Assembly: GCA_964559125.1 (NCBI GenBank)
Contig: CAZLGW010000025.1
Location: 1 to 64,000, forward strand
Reading direction: 5' to 3'
Length of the DNA: 64,000 nucleotides
Source: Ravibacter sp964559125
GTDB taxonomy: Bacteria; Bacteroidota; Bacteroidia; Cytophagales; Spirosomataceae
In this document: positions 1 through 8,445 of the stretch, in pieces
Layout: each line of letters opens with the position of its first letter
Numbering within the stretch: position 1 is the first letter of the stretch
Notes under the pieces: model-generated
What the model was told of the DNA's origin: nothing
The model's input: only the letters and a program-made list of their open reading frames with translations
Database searches by the model: none
Translations under genes and position numbers: made by a program

Positions 1-356
1 TCCAGTATCTTTACAGGGATGAAATGGGTTTCAACTTTATGAATTCCGAGACTTTTGAGCAGGTTTTGATCGAGGAAAAGCTGATCGAAAATGCTGATCT
101 GATGAAGGAAGGGCAGGAGGTAGAGATCCTGATCAACACCGAAAACGATTCGCCGCTCACCTGCGAGCTTCCTTCTTCAGTTGAGCTGGAGGTAACTTAT
201 GCGGAACCCGGCATCCGCGGCGATACGGCAAACTCACCGAAAAAAGCCGTGGAAGTAGAGACGGGAGCCAAGATCATGGTGCCATTGTTTATAGAGCAGG
301 GAACTAAAATCCGTGTAGATACCAAGACATACGAATACCTGGAGCGGGTTAAATAA
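1..356 (+). CDS. efp: Elongation factor P, C-terminal part (5' end outside window)
   Basis: EF-P binds ribosomes stalled on polyproline stretches and restores peptide-bond formation. The reading frame is open from base 3, giving QYLYRDE before the first internal Met at 24, so the real start lies upstream of the window. What remains covers the two C-terminal OB-like domains: the FMNSETFEQ segment typical of EF-P, the middle-domain strands, and a C-terminal domain ending GTKIRVDTKTYEYLERVK. The N-terminal KOW-like domain with the modified Lys/Arg loop is not visible. It precedes accB by 21 bases, a grouping common in bacteria, so it probably shares a transcript with accB-accC. Confidence 0.95.
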   Translation, partial: QYLYRDEMGFNFMNSETFEQVLIEEKLIENADLMKEGQEVEILINTENDSPLTCELPSSVELEVTYAEPGIRGDTANSPKKAVEVETGAKIMVPLFIEQGTKIRVDTKTYEYLERVK

Positions 357-377
357 CAGAAGAAACCAACTAGTAAT

Positions 378-863
378 ATGGAAACCAAAGAGATTCAAAA
401 ACTGCTTGATTTTATTGCCAGCTCGGGATTGGATGAGGTAATAATTGAAACGTCGGAGCTGAAGGTAAAGGTCAGGCGAAACCTGGCGGCTCAGGCTGTC
501 GTCGCGGCTCCGGCACCCCAGGTAGCTGCCGCTGCCGCTGCTCCGGTAATTGCTGCCGCTCCTGCGGCTAAAAAGGAGCAGGCTGCTCCTGATACGCCTG
601 CTGCTGAAAAATCTGATGCGAAGCTGGTTACAATCAAGTCTCCGATGATCGGGACTTTCTACAGGGCCTCGAGTCCTGAGTCACCGGCTTTTGTCAACGT
701 CGGGGATGAGATCAAGCCTGGTAAGGTGGTATGCGTTATTGAGGCAATGAAGCTGTTTAACGAAATAGAATCTGAGCTTTCGGGTAAGATTGTAAAGATC
801 CTGGTGGAGAACGCTACGCCGGTCGAGTTCGATCAGCCGCTGTTCCAGGTGGAGCAGGCCTGA
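378..863 (+). CDS. accB: Biotin carboxyl carrier protein of acetyl-CoA carboxylase
   Basis: This is the carrier subunit of acetyl-CoA carboxylase, the cytoplasmic enzyme that makes malonyl-CoA for fatty-acid synthesis. The 161-residue protein has the usual plan: an N-terminal helical part (1-35), a flexible Ala/Pro-rich linker (about 36-80), and a C-terminal biotinyl domain. The biotin acceptor is Lys125 in the EAMKLFNE motif, preceded by a TFYRASSPESPAFV segment typical of AccB. It is followed 25 bases later by accC and preceded by efp. Length and motifs are normal for the family. Confidence 0.97.
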   Translation: METKEIQKLLDFIASSGLDEVIIETSELKVKVRRNLAAQAVVAAPAPQVAAAAAAPVIAAAPAAKKEQAAPDTPAAEKSDAKLVTIKSPMIGTFYRASSPESPAFVNVGDEIKPGKVVCVIEAMKLFNEIESELSGKIVKILVENATPVEFDQPLFQVEQA

Positions 864-888
864 TAATTTATGAAGAGATTGTACCTAT

Positions 889-2232
889 ATGTTTAAAAAG
901 ATACTGATAGCTAACAGGGGTGAGATTGCGCTCAGGATTATCCGCACCTGCAGGGAGATGGGAGTTAAGACGGTAGCGGTATATTCCGTTGCAGACCGGG
1001 AGAGCCTTCACGTGAAGTTTGCTGATGAGGCGGTATGTATCGGTCCTGCCGTCAGCAGGCAATCGTATCTGAATATTCTCAACATCATCTCAGCCGCTGA
1101 GATAACAGGGGCTGATGCTATACACCCGGGGTACGGGTTCCTTTCCGAAAACGCTGAGTTTTCCCAGATCTGCCAGGATTACGGCATCAAATTTATCGGT
1201 GCTTCTGCCGACCAGATCAATGCCATGGGCGATAAGGCTACGGCCAAGAAAACGATGCGTGCCGCCGAAGTCCCGGTGATACCTGGCTCTGAAGGACTGC
1301 TGAGTTCTGTTGAAGAAGGAATAAAGCTTGCTAAGGAGATCAAATACCCCGTTATTTTAAAGGCTACTGCCGGTGGCGGCGGGCGAGGCATGCGGATTGT
1401 TACGAAAGAAAGCGAGTTCGAGAAAGCATGGAACGACGCCAGGACAGAAGCCGGAGCCGCTTTCGGAAATGATGGGCTTTACCTTGAAAAATTTATTGAA
1501 GAACCCCGTCACATAGAGATCCAGATAGTAGGCGACCAGTACGGGAATGTCAGCCATCTTTCCGAGCGGGATTGCTCGATACAGCGCCGGCACCAGAAGC
1601 TTGTGGAAGAAACCCCTTCGCCTATCATTTCCCCGGAGCTACGGGAAAAAATGGGGGCTGCGGCCGTAAAAGGAGCTAAGGCGATTTCCTATGAAGGGGC
1701 CGGAACGATAGAATTCCTGGTCGATAAATACGGAGAGTTCTATTTCATGGAAATGAATACCCGTATCCAGGTAGAGCACCCGATCACGGAGGAGGTAACG
1801 GACTTTGACCTTATAAAAGAGCAGATCAAGGTGGCGGCCGGCGAGCGAGTATCAGGGAAGAACTATTTCCCCAAGTTATACGCGATGGAATGCCGGATCA
1901 ACGCCGAGGATCCGGGGGCGAATTTCAGGCCTAATCCGGGGAAGATTACCAATCTGCATTTCCCGGGAGGGCACGGTATCCGGATAGACAGCCATGTATA
2001 CGGCGGCTATACGATACCCCCTAATTATGATTCCATGATCGCTAAAGTCATTGTAAGCGGCCAGTCGCGGGAGGAGGTCATTACGCGTATGAAGCGCGCG
2101 TTGCAGGAGTTCGTGATCGAAGGAGTCAAGACTACAATTCCCTTTCACATACGGCTTATGGACGACCCGGCGTTCAAATCCGGGCAGTTTACGACGAAAT
2201 TCCTGGAATCATTTGATTTCACGGGTTTGTAG
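889..2232 (+). CDS. accC: Biotin carboxylase subunit of acetyl-CoA carboxylase
   Basis: Carboxylates the biotin on AccB using ATP and bicarbonate. The 447-residue length is normal. Features in order: an N-terminal biotin-carboxylase domain beginning FKKILIANRGEIALRI; an ATP-grasp domain with the glycine-rich loop KATAGGGGRGMRI (about 158-170); the RDCSIQRRHQKLVEE segment; the metal/catalytic segment MNTRIQVEHPITEE (about 286-299); and the C-terminal domain with RINAEDP. Its stop codon lies inside the left arm of a perfect palindrome (2229-2256) that looks like a terminator, so the efp-accB-accC transcript probably ends here. Confidence 0.97.
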   Translation: MFKKILIANRGEIALRIIRTCREMGVKTVAVYSVADRESLHVKFADEAVCIGPAVSRQSYLNILNIISAAEITGADAIHPGYGFLSENAEFSQICQDYGIKFIGASADQINAMGDKATAKKTMRAAEVPVIPGSEGLLSSVEEGIKLAKEIKYPVILKATAGGGGRGMRIVTKESEFEKAWNDARTEAGAAFGNDGLYLEKFIEEPRHIEIQIVGDQYGNVSHLSERDCSIQRRHQKLVEETPSPIISPELREKMGAAAVKGAKAISYEGAGTIEFLVDKYGEFYFMEMNTRIQVEHPITEEVTDFDLIKEQIKVAAGERVSGKNYFPKLYAMECRINAEDPGANFRPNPGKITNLHFPGGHGIRIDSHVYGGYTIPPNYDSMIAKVIVSGQSREEVITRMKRALQEFVIEGVKTTIPFHIRLMDDPAFKSGQFTTKFLESFDFTGL

Positions 2233-2267
2233 AGACGCAAGGCATTGCGTCTCTACACAATTTTTTT
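2229..2267. terminator. Palindromic bidirectional terminator after accC
   Basis: A perfect 12-base stem (2229-2240 GTAGAGACGCAA against 2245-2256) with loop GGCA is followed by ACAA and a run of seven T at 2261-2267. It overlaps the accC stop and abuts the stop of the converging enolase-superfamily gene at 2266, so it may serve both strands. From memory, the GTAGAGACGCAA...TTGCGTCTCTAC type of palindrome is also a dispersed repeat in Bacteroidota and cyanobacteria. Confidence 0.75.
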
Positions 2268-3687
2268 ATTCGCTTTTATCGAACAGGCTTTCGTAGTGCT
2301 TCACAGGCTCGAAAATGCCGCCGCTTTTCTGATAGTAGTCGTCATCCAGTTCAAAGACTCCTTTCTTTGTCTTGACCCAACCGGCATTGGGGAACGGGTG
2401 CCAGGAAGCCATCTGAGCCCATTGCTTATAATACTGATGGCCGTTTGCTTCCTGCAGACCGGTGGTCATCCCGGGAAAAGCCGGCAGGCGCGCTGCCACG
2501 CTTTTATTCCATTCTACCAGGATCGGGTTGACGGTAAGATCGGCGCAGAAGCACGGAATTTGCTTTTCGTAGGCGAGTTGCGCAATTTTCATGGTCATGC
2601 TCAGAGTCTTGGCAATTGCCTTGACCGCGATGGCGCTATAGCCGAGTTCTATCCGGTGAGCGGCGTCTTCGACCGTATGGGCGCTTTCGTCTGCCGCAAC
2701 CCTCACGCCCAGATCCCCCACATATTCTTCGTTGCTTTCGTCAAACGGCTCTTCTATCACTGCCAGCTGCTCAAAAGCGCCTATGGACTTTGCGTGATCC
2801 AGGAAGCGCTGCAGCGTCTCTTTCTTTTCGTATCGCCCGTTTGCGTCGAAATAATAAGGGATCTTCCCGTTTTCGGTATAAGGTGTTTCGTAATGCCCTA
2901 TCGTCTTGTGAACAGCTGTGAGAAAAGCCATGTCCTTTTCAAGCATTTCTGATTGGGTGCCGGGCGACCCCGTCTTGAGCTTCATAATAAAGTAGCCTTC
3001 GTCGGCAGCCTGCTTTATCTTTTCTACCGGCGTGCCGGTGGCAAAAGAAGGAATCCCGGCGACTTTATTGTTCCGGTTGGATAATCCGTCTTTAAAGGCC
3101 TGTGGGATCAGGCCGTCAAAGCTTGTAATATTATTTTCAGCTGCGTAGAGCAGCCAGGCGGCATTGTCGATAGCAACGAGCGCATTCAGGGCAAAAGTCT
3201 TCCTGAGGTCCGGGTGACCGGTTATTTTCTTTCCGTATTCCCATACTTCCGGGAATATATAGTCAAGCAGCTCTATAGGGTCGTTGAAAGACAACCCTTT
3301 CATCATTTTCAACGCCTGCGTGGTGAGGGCAAACATAAGGGCATTGCCCCCGTTCTCCGAGTGTTCAAAAAAGACACTGGCATCCGACCATAGCACGCTT
3401 TGGGTAGCGACACCTATTTTCCTGTAGCCCGATTCACTTTCAAGCAGCGCCAGGGCCTGCCAGGCTTCTGTTACGGCACTTCCTTTGAAACGATATGGGT
3501 GGAGGGGCTCCCGCTCGAAAGTCGAGCTTACGTCTTTAATCTTGATTTTCCCTTTGAGCACAGGTTTTTCCAGTTTTTCTCCTTCCAGTTTGGTTTGTTC
3601 GGCAGTACAGCCCTGGCCGGCTATCAGGCCAATTCCACCGATAGCTCCTGAAAGCTTGACAAAACTCCTTCTGTTCAGATTCTTCAT
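2266..3687 (-). CDS. Exported enolase-superfamily protein (muconate-lactonizing / epimerase-like subgroup)
   Basis: The enolase superfamily abstracts a proton next to a carboxylate using two facing bases and a Mg2+ held by three acids. These are visible here: K236-x-K238 on strand 2, metal ligands D281 (YFDANGRY), E313 (IEEP) and D333 (ADES), and K356 (IAVKAIAK) as the opposite base, so the protein looks catalytically complete and most like the muconate-lactonizing/dipeptide-epimerase subgroup. Oddly for this family it begins with a twin-arginine-type signal (NRRSFVKLSG) followed by a hydrophobic stretch and Cys27, suggesting export folded and perhaps lipid anchoring. It stands alone on the minus strand, converging on accC. 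Substrate unknown; racemase, epimerase or dehydratase are all possible. Confidence 0.75.
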   Translation of the reverse strand: MKNLNRRSFVKLSGAIGGIGLIAGQGCTAEQTKLEGEKLEKPVLKGKIKIKDVSSTFEREPLHPYRFKGSAVTEAWQALALLESESGYRKIGVATQSVLWSDASVFFEHSENGGNALMFALTTQALKMMKGLSFNDPIELLDYIFPEVWEYGKKITGHPDLRKTFALNALVAIDNAAWLLYAAENNITSFDGLIPQAFKDGLSNRNNKVAGIPSFATGTPVEKIKQAADEGYFIMKLKTGSPGTQSEMLEKDMAFLTAVHKTIGHYETPYTENGKIPYYFDANGRYEKKETLQRFLDHAKSIGAFEQLAVIEEPFDESNEEYVGDLGVRVAADESAHTVEDAAHRIELGYSAIAVKAIAKTLSMTMKIAQLAYEKQIPCFCADLTVNPILVEWNKSVAARLPAFPGMTTGLQEANGHQYYKQWAQMASWHPFPNAGWVKTKKGVFELDDDYYQKSGGIFEPVKHYESLFDKSE

Positions 3688-3909
3688 GCGATACTTTTGA
3701 GGTAATTTAGGGATTAATCACAATACTAGAACCCTTCCCATATCCCTTTATACTCATCATTGCCAGGTTTTTGTCGGAATAAGCGGTTATGCAGGGAGAA
3801 ATATGTTTTTTATGCAGAGGGAAATATTATTTTTGCAGCCGGTCAATTGTGTGTGTTTTTTAATCCGGCCCGCTATCTCGTATATTCACCATCTTCTCTG
3901 CTCAGCATT

Positions 3910-5475
3910 ATGCGGCACTATTCTTACCAACCGGTTCGTACAGGCCTGCTTTTCCCGATAACCCTTGCGTATATCCTGGTGCCCGGCATTATTTTCGCTA
4001 TGGGCTGGATGAGATGGTACTGGGCGGTTCCCATTATGCTGGTATGGATATGGCTGGCGCGCGGAGCTTTTTTTTCGGAAAGATCATTTCGGGCTTCCGA
4101 TACGAGAAGGATACGACCGGGAGAACATATCTTCCTGGTTGTGCTTGCGGCTTATGTTACCTATGCAGCAGGTGTAGGTGGATTTGTAGGCCAATGCCAG
4201 AATTATGTCGGGTGGGAAAACCTGAAACTATATGACCTGATCGTCCATTCATGGCCGGTTGTTTACGCTAAAAAAGAAGCTTTTTATTGTTATTATTTCG
4301 GGTACTACCTTCCTATTGCTGCCATTACCCGGCTGGCCGGAAATATTCACCTGGCAGAATACTTTTCATTTTTATGGGCCTGGACCGGCGTTACACTATG
4401 CATGTACTGGATATTTGTCCTGATGCAGGTAAAACGTGCCTGGATGGTGGTCATTTTCGTGCTTACAGGTACGCTGGCTGCGGCTTTTACATTTTTTAAT
4501 ACCCTGGAGCCCCGGTTCCTCCGATTTGGGGAGGACATCGCTTACCCATATGTTTTTATCAGTACCTGGTGGACAGGTAACCGTCCCTTGCTGGATACGG
4601 GTGTGCCCTATCATTGCTCGCTCCACTATGCTTCGACTATGACCACCATGGCCTGGGCGCCTTACCATTATATTTCCGGAATTCTTCTCCCGGCGATGAT
4701 ATGGTACCGTATCGGCCTCAGGAGAACATTTTCCGGTGTGCCGCTGACGTTGGCTGCGGCTATTATCTGGTCTCCTTTTGTGGTGATCGGACTCTTGCCT
4801 GTCGTGCTTTACGGCGTTGTTAAATACCTGAAAAATGTGTTTAATACCGATACTTTCCTGGCGGCGGCTTCAGCGCTTCCCTTCCTGCTTTATTTTTCTG
4901 CCCACAGTACTTCCGAAGAGATGGTCAGCGGGTTTATCTGGAACTGCGGTAGCAGGTGGTGGCTCAACTACCTGGCCTTCGTATCAGTTGAGGTAGGAAT
5001 ATTTGCCCTGTTGATTATCGCGCAAAAAAAATACCACCTCTCTCTTACAGACCGTACCCTGGTAGTTATTCACGTGGTTGCTTTGCTGTTGATCCCGCTG
5101 TTCTATCTTGGCTTTTACAACGACTTCAGTGTAAAAGTAGGGATAGTGCCGTTATTTTTTCTTGTACTCGTATTTGCCCGTCTTATCTGCCGTATCCTTG
5201 ACGACATACTGGAAAACGGAGTGCGCAAGATCGGGTTCTGGTCTTGTGCGGCCCTCGTGGTCTGGCTGTTTTCAACAATCGTTCCTGTCAATATTTTTCT
5301 TCACCCGGTTTTTCCTCATCCGCTTTATGCGACGAAGACCAGGATCTCACAACCATTTTCAAGCGACACTATCAGTAATTTGTCGGAAACCAGACTGTCG
5401 AGCCAGTTTCTCGGCGATGTTCACCATCCGGCTTTTAAATTGGTTCTTAAGGATCCGCCCAAACCCACTCCTTAA
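3910..5475 (+). CDS. Polytopic membrane protein, possibly GT-C-type glycosyltransferase
   Basis: About 521 residues with many hydrophobic segments from the N-terminus (LLFPITLAYILVPGIIFAM) to near the end, and a short soluble C-terminal tail. The frame is open from an ATG at 3760, but the first 50 residues from there are not membrane-like or conserved-looking; the ATG at 3910, immediately before the first membrane segment, is the better start. Aromatic loops such as CYYFGYYLP recall large lipid-linked-sugar-dependent glycosyltransferases, but I see no decisive motif. Its stop codon shares the four bases TTAA (5472-5475) with the stop of the opposite-strand membrane gene. Function not assigned. 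Confidence 0.6.
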   Translation: MRHYSYQPVRTGLLFPITLAYILVPGIIFAMGWMRWYWAVPIMLVWIWLARGAFFSERSFRASDTRRIRPGEHIFLVVLAAYVTYAAGVGGFVGQCQNYVGWENLKLYDLIVHSWPVVYAKKEAFYCYYFGYYLPIAAITRLAGNIHLAEYFSFLWAWTGVTLCMYWIFVLMQVKRAWMVVIFVLTGTLAAAFTFFNTLEPRFLRFGEDIAYPYVFISTWWTGNRPLLDTGVPYHCSLHYASTMTTMAWAPYHYISGILLPAMIWYRIGLRRTFSGVPLTLAAAIIWSPFVVIGLLPVVLYGVVKYLKNVFNTDTFLAAASALPFLLYFSAHSTSEEMVSGFIWNCGSRWWLNYLAFVSVEVGIFALLIIAQKKYHLSLTDRTLVVIHVVALLLIPLFYLGFYNDFSVKVGIVPLFFLVLVFARLICRILDDILENGVRKIGFWSCAALVVWLFSTIVPVNIFLHPVFPHPLYATKTRISQPFSSDTISNLSETRLSSQFLGDVHHPAFKLVLKDPPKPTP

Positions 5476-7010
5476 TACTTTACCGTAAATATTCGGCATG
5501 TAGCTCCCTCTCCGGGAACAAAGCGTTCGTTCAGATAATGGGTTGCATACGACATATCTGCCCGGGCTCCTTTTTTTCTTTTCAGCCAGCTAACGAAGCC
5601 GTCGAAATTGGGGTCGACCGGTAAAACGATGCTCTGTCCCGACCTGTCTGTCACTTCGGCCATGACGGTTTTAAGCAGCATCCGTGAGGGGAGTGATGCC
5701 AGAATAGCCACAGATCCGTCGGCCCGGAGCGTAATGTCACAATCAGAAGCCAGGTATTCCCGCTTCAGGGCCGGGAGGCGGTAGTGGCCGCGCGAGATAA
5801 CGATACCCGTAGTGGTATTTACCTTGTGGTATTCTTCAACTCCCTGTATGGGAGGATATAACCGCCATTTCGCTTCCTTTTCATAGTTAAGCACATTAGC
5901 AGTCTTCAACGCAAAATAGCCGTTGATTTCAGGCAGGCGTGCACAGTAGTTTACGAGAGATAAGCCCATAGCTATGCATGCCAATGTCCACTGCAGTATT
6001 TTTCCATGCATTTTCCAGTTTGTCATTCCGCAGGCGACTACGGCGAGAATGAGTTGCGGAAACATCCAGTAATGTCTCACGATTATTGCAGAAAATCCGC
6101 TGACTTCACGGCGCGTGAGGGAGATGATCGCAACGCTCATCAGTAAGAAAGCGGTAAAATACCATGAAGCCGGAATTTTTTGCATGATAAGCGCCCTTAC
6201 AGCAAAGATCCCCAGGAGCAACACTCCCGGAAGGGTTGTTGCCCACCAGCTGTTTAAGCCGCTTCCTATGCTGCCGGTCAATTGCAGAAAATACAGTACG
6301 ATTTCGTGAAACGGGGTTAGGCTGAAGCGGCCTGGTCCGGAAGTCCCTTGCGAAGCCCACAGGTAGGCTACTGAAAATGCTGCAAATATGGCTGCATACC
6401 TGGCTACTGCCTTCCAATCTTTTTTTACCCCTGCGATCAGCGCGGCTACGAGCCAGATCAGCATGCCGTTCCCGTTTGAGAAAGTTGCCAGTATAGCCCA
6501 ACCTGTCCCTTTATTTCCGGACTTCAAAAAAGCTTCGATTGCCAGGAAAGAAAATAGGAGGACCGGTAGATTGAAAAAAGCACATTCGAGAAAATTATAG
6601 TAAGATACCGGTTGAAAGAACAACCAGGCAGCGGCTGCCGTACGGGGTGTAAAGGTGATTTCTCCCTTTCGTTCTCTCAGGAAAAGCCGGTAAAACAAAG
6701 CAAGGTACAGCAGGTTGCCCAACCAGATGAACGGTAAGACCGGGATTTCGCCCGTAATTTTTACAACAGGTAGCAGGATCAGTCTTTGTACGATATGCCA
6801 GTGATTGTGGTATGACGTTACCAGGATACGTGCGGCTTCCCATGAAAATCCGGCATCCTCTATCTTTGTCAGGAAATCAAAATACCAATAGAAATCGTCT
6901 ATCCAGGGGACATTCCTGGCATAAAGGGATATCAGTGTGAAATGAAGCAGTATGGGGAGGAGTGTAAGCAGGAAAGGTAAGGTACCCGGGCCGGTAAGCT
7001 TCAATTTCAT
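5472..7010 (-). CDS. Polytopic membrane protein, GT-C-like
   Basis: 512 residues, roughly ten membrane segments in the first 370 residues, then a soluble domain of about 140 residues. After the first membrane helix comes the loop PWIDDFYWY; an acidic pair in the first extracytoplasmic loop is characteristic of GT-C glycosyltransferases that use polyprenyl-phosphate sugars, so such a role is plausible but inferred. It lies 29 bases downstream of the beta-helix gene on the same strand and may be the last gene of the left-arm transcript. It meets the plus-strand membrane gene tail to tail with a 4-base overlap. Confidence 0.65.
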   Translation of the reverse strand: MKLKLTGPGTLPFLLTLLPILLHFTLISLYARNVPWIDDFYWYFDFLTKIEDAGFSWEAARILVTSYHNHWHIVQRLILLPVVKITGEIPVLPFIWLGNLLYLALFYRLFLRERKGEITFTPRTAAAAWLFFQPVSYYNFLECAFFNLPVLLFSFLAIEAFLKSGNKGTGWAILATFSNGNGMLIWLVAALIAGVKKDWKAVARYAAIFAAFSVAYLWASQGTSGPGRFSLTPFHEIVLYFLQLTGSIGSGLNSWWATTLPGVLLLGIFAVRALIMQKIPASWYFTAFLLMSVAIISLTRREVSGFSAIIVRHYWMFPQLILAVVACGMTNWKMHGKILQWTLACIAMGLSLVNYCARLPEINGYFALKTANVLNYEKEAKWRLYPPIQGVEEYHKVNTTTGIVISRGHYRLPALKREYLASDCDITLRADGSVAILASLPSRMLLKTVMAEVTDRSGQSIVLPVDPNFDGFVSWLKRKKGARADMSYATHYLNERFVPGEGATCRIFTVKY

Positions 7011-7039
7011 CTCGCAAATGTACGATAATTATAAGATGA

Positions 7040-8440
7040 TTATTTATTCCCCTTAACCCTGGCATTCCCTTTTTCTATCCTGCTACCCGACAGGCTGTTG
7101 CCTGTTATTTCAGATCCGGAGCAATCGCCTTTTACCCTTATAGCAATAGTATTTTTGTCGGCTGTATTGATCAGATTGCCTTTCAGTGTTGTACCCTGAC
7201 TATCTGTGACGACAACTCCCGGCAGGCTTTTGCTTGTGATATGACAGTTTTTCAGTGAAATGTTCCGGCTGTTTGTTATTTCTACTGCCGCCTGCACTCC
7301 GGGGTTCATACCGGAAATCCCGTCGATGATATTATCATGCAGCAGGATATCACTGGCTGCCGAGATCTGGATGCCTCCCGATGCCTTTACGTCCGGAGTA
7401 AAATAGTCGGGGTTGTGATCGATCACGTTGCCGGTGAATGTTATATTCCGGCTGTTCTCAACCACCAGGTGCCTGGCGTAAGCCCTGACAAAAGTATTGC
7501 CGGTAATACTGATCCCCTGGGTATGCCTTAAGCTTATGCCGGTCTGCTGGTTGCTGATGTGATTGCCTGTGATACTCCACAGACCCAGCTTATGCGGATG
7601 ACGCGGGTCACCTGTGAAACGGATATTGGCACCCTCAGCGCTTTCGACAGCCTGGATCGTGTTGCTGGAAATCGTGCCCTCCCTGACGCTGCCGCCCGCG
7701 GTGAGGTCTATACAGACATCGGCGGAACCCGTAAGTCCCGGAGCACAGTTATATTCGATGTCATTGCCCGTAATCTGGAAATTCCGGATCTCCCCGCTTC
7801 TGACCAGGATGCCCGCCTGCTTGCAGTAGCTGATATGGCTGTGGCTGATGATCATCTGGTGAATATTGACGGAATCGAGGTAGATGCCTGCCCCGTTACA
7901 GTCGTAAATGTGATTCCCTTCGACCAATACGTTCCTGTTGCGCCGCGTAAGCAGGATACCATGCCTTACATTCCTGATCAGGCAGCCGCGGATCACAGGC
8001 TGCATAAGAAGCTGCAGCTCTATACCGTCTGAAGCCGGGTTTGTACCTTCTATCGCGATATTTTCAAACGTAAACATTCTTTCGCGGAGCCAAACCTTCT
8101 GGTCTACCGATGATGGCAATGCCGATCCGGTATGCGTACCTTTTACCCTGAATGCCGGGCCGGCAGCTTCCGTCACGATTGTCCCGCTTCCGCCCGGGCT
8201 GGTTATGCCCAGCGGGCCATGTTGGGAGAGGTCTATCTCGATCGTACGGCTGATCCGGTATTTCCCGGCGGGAAACAATAAGATGCCGTCGCGGCAGGCC
8301 GCTATGGCATCCGTAATGGCCCGGGTGTCGTCCTGTATGCCGTCTCCTTTTGCACCGTAGTCTTTGACATTGGTGGCTTTCGGTTCAAATGGCACAAGCA
8401 GAATTGCCGCGATAAGGATCAGGATATTTTTGATATGCAT
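7040..8440 (-). CDS. Secreted right-handed beta-helix protein (pectate-lyase superfamily)
   Basis: 466 residues with an N-terminal signal peptide (ILILIAAILLVPFEPKA). Directly after it comes the segment NVKDYGAKGDGIQDDT, the hallmark start of the pectate-lyase-superfamily/GH28-like beta-helix fold. The rest is a long series of coils with repeated N-x-I, G-N-x-I and S-H-I motifs (about 150-460), as in parallel beta-helices that bind or cleave polysaccharide. I cannot identify a catalytic Asp/Lys set, so lyase, hydrolase, epimerase or structural binding are all open. The gene starts 5 bases after the stop of the upstream hydrolase gene, so it is in the same operon. Confidence 0.75.
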   Translation of the reverse strand: MHIKNILILIAAILLVPFEPKATNVKDYGAKGDGIQDDTRAITDAIAACRDGILLFPAGKYRISRTIEIDLSQHGPLGITSPGGSGTIVTEAAGPAFRVKGTHTGSALPSSVDQKVWLRERMFTFENIAIEGTNPASDGIELQLLMQPVIRGCLIRNVRHGILLTRRNRNVLVEGNHIYDCNGAGIYLDSVNIHQMIISHSHISYCKQAGILVRSGEIRNFQITGNDIEYNCAPGLTGSADVCIDLTAGGSVREGTISSNTIQAVESAEGANIRFTGDPRHPHKLGLWSITGNHISNQQTGISLRHTQGISITGNTFVRAYARHLVVENSRNITFTGNVIDHNPDYFTPDVKASGGIQISAASDILLHDNIIDGISGMNPGVQAAVEITNSRNISLKNCHITSKSLPGVVVTDSQGTTLKGNLINTADKNTIAIRVKGDCSGSEITGNSLSGSRIEKGNARVKGNK

Positions 8441-8445
8441 GTCTC

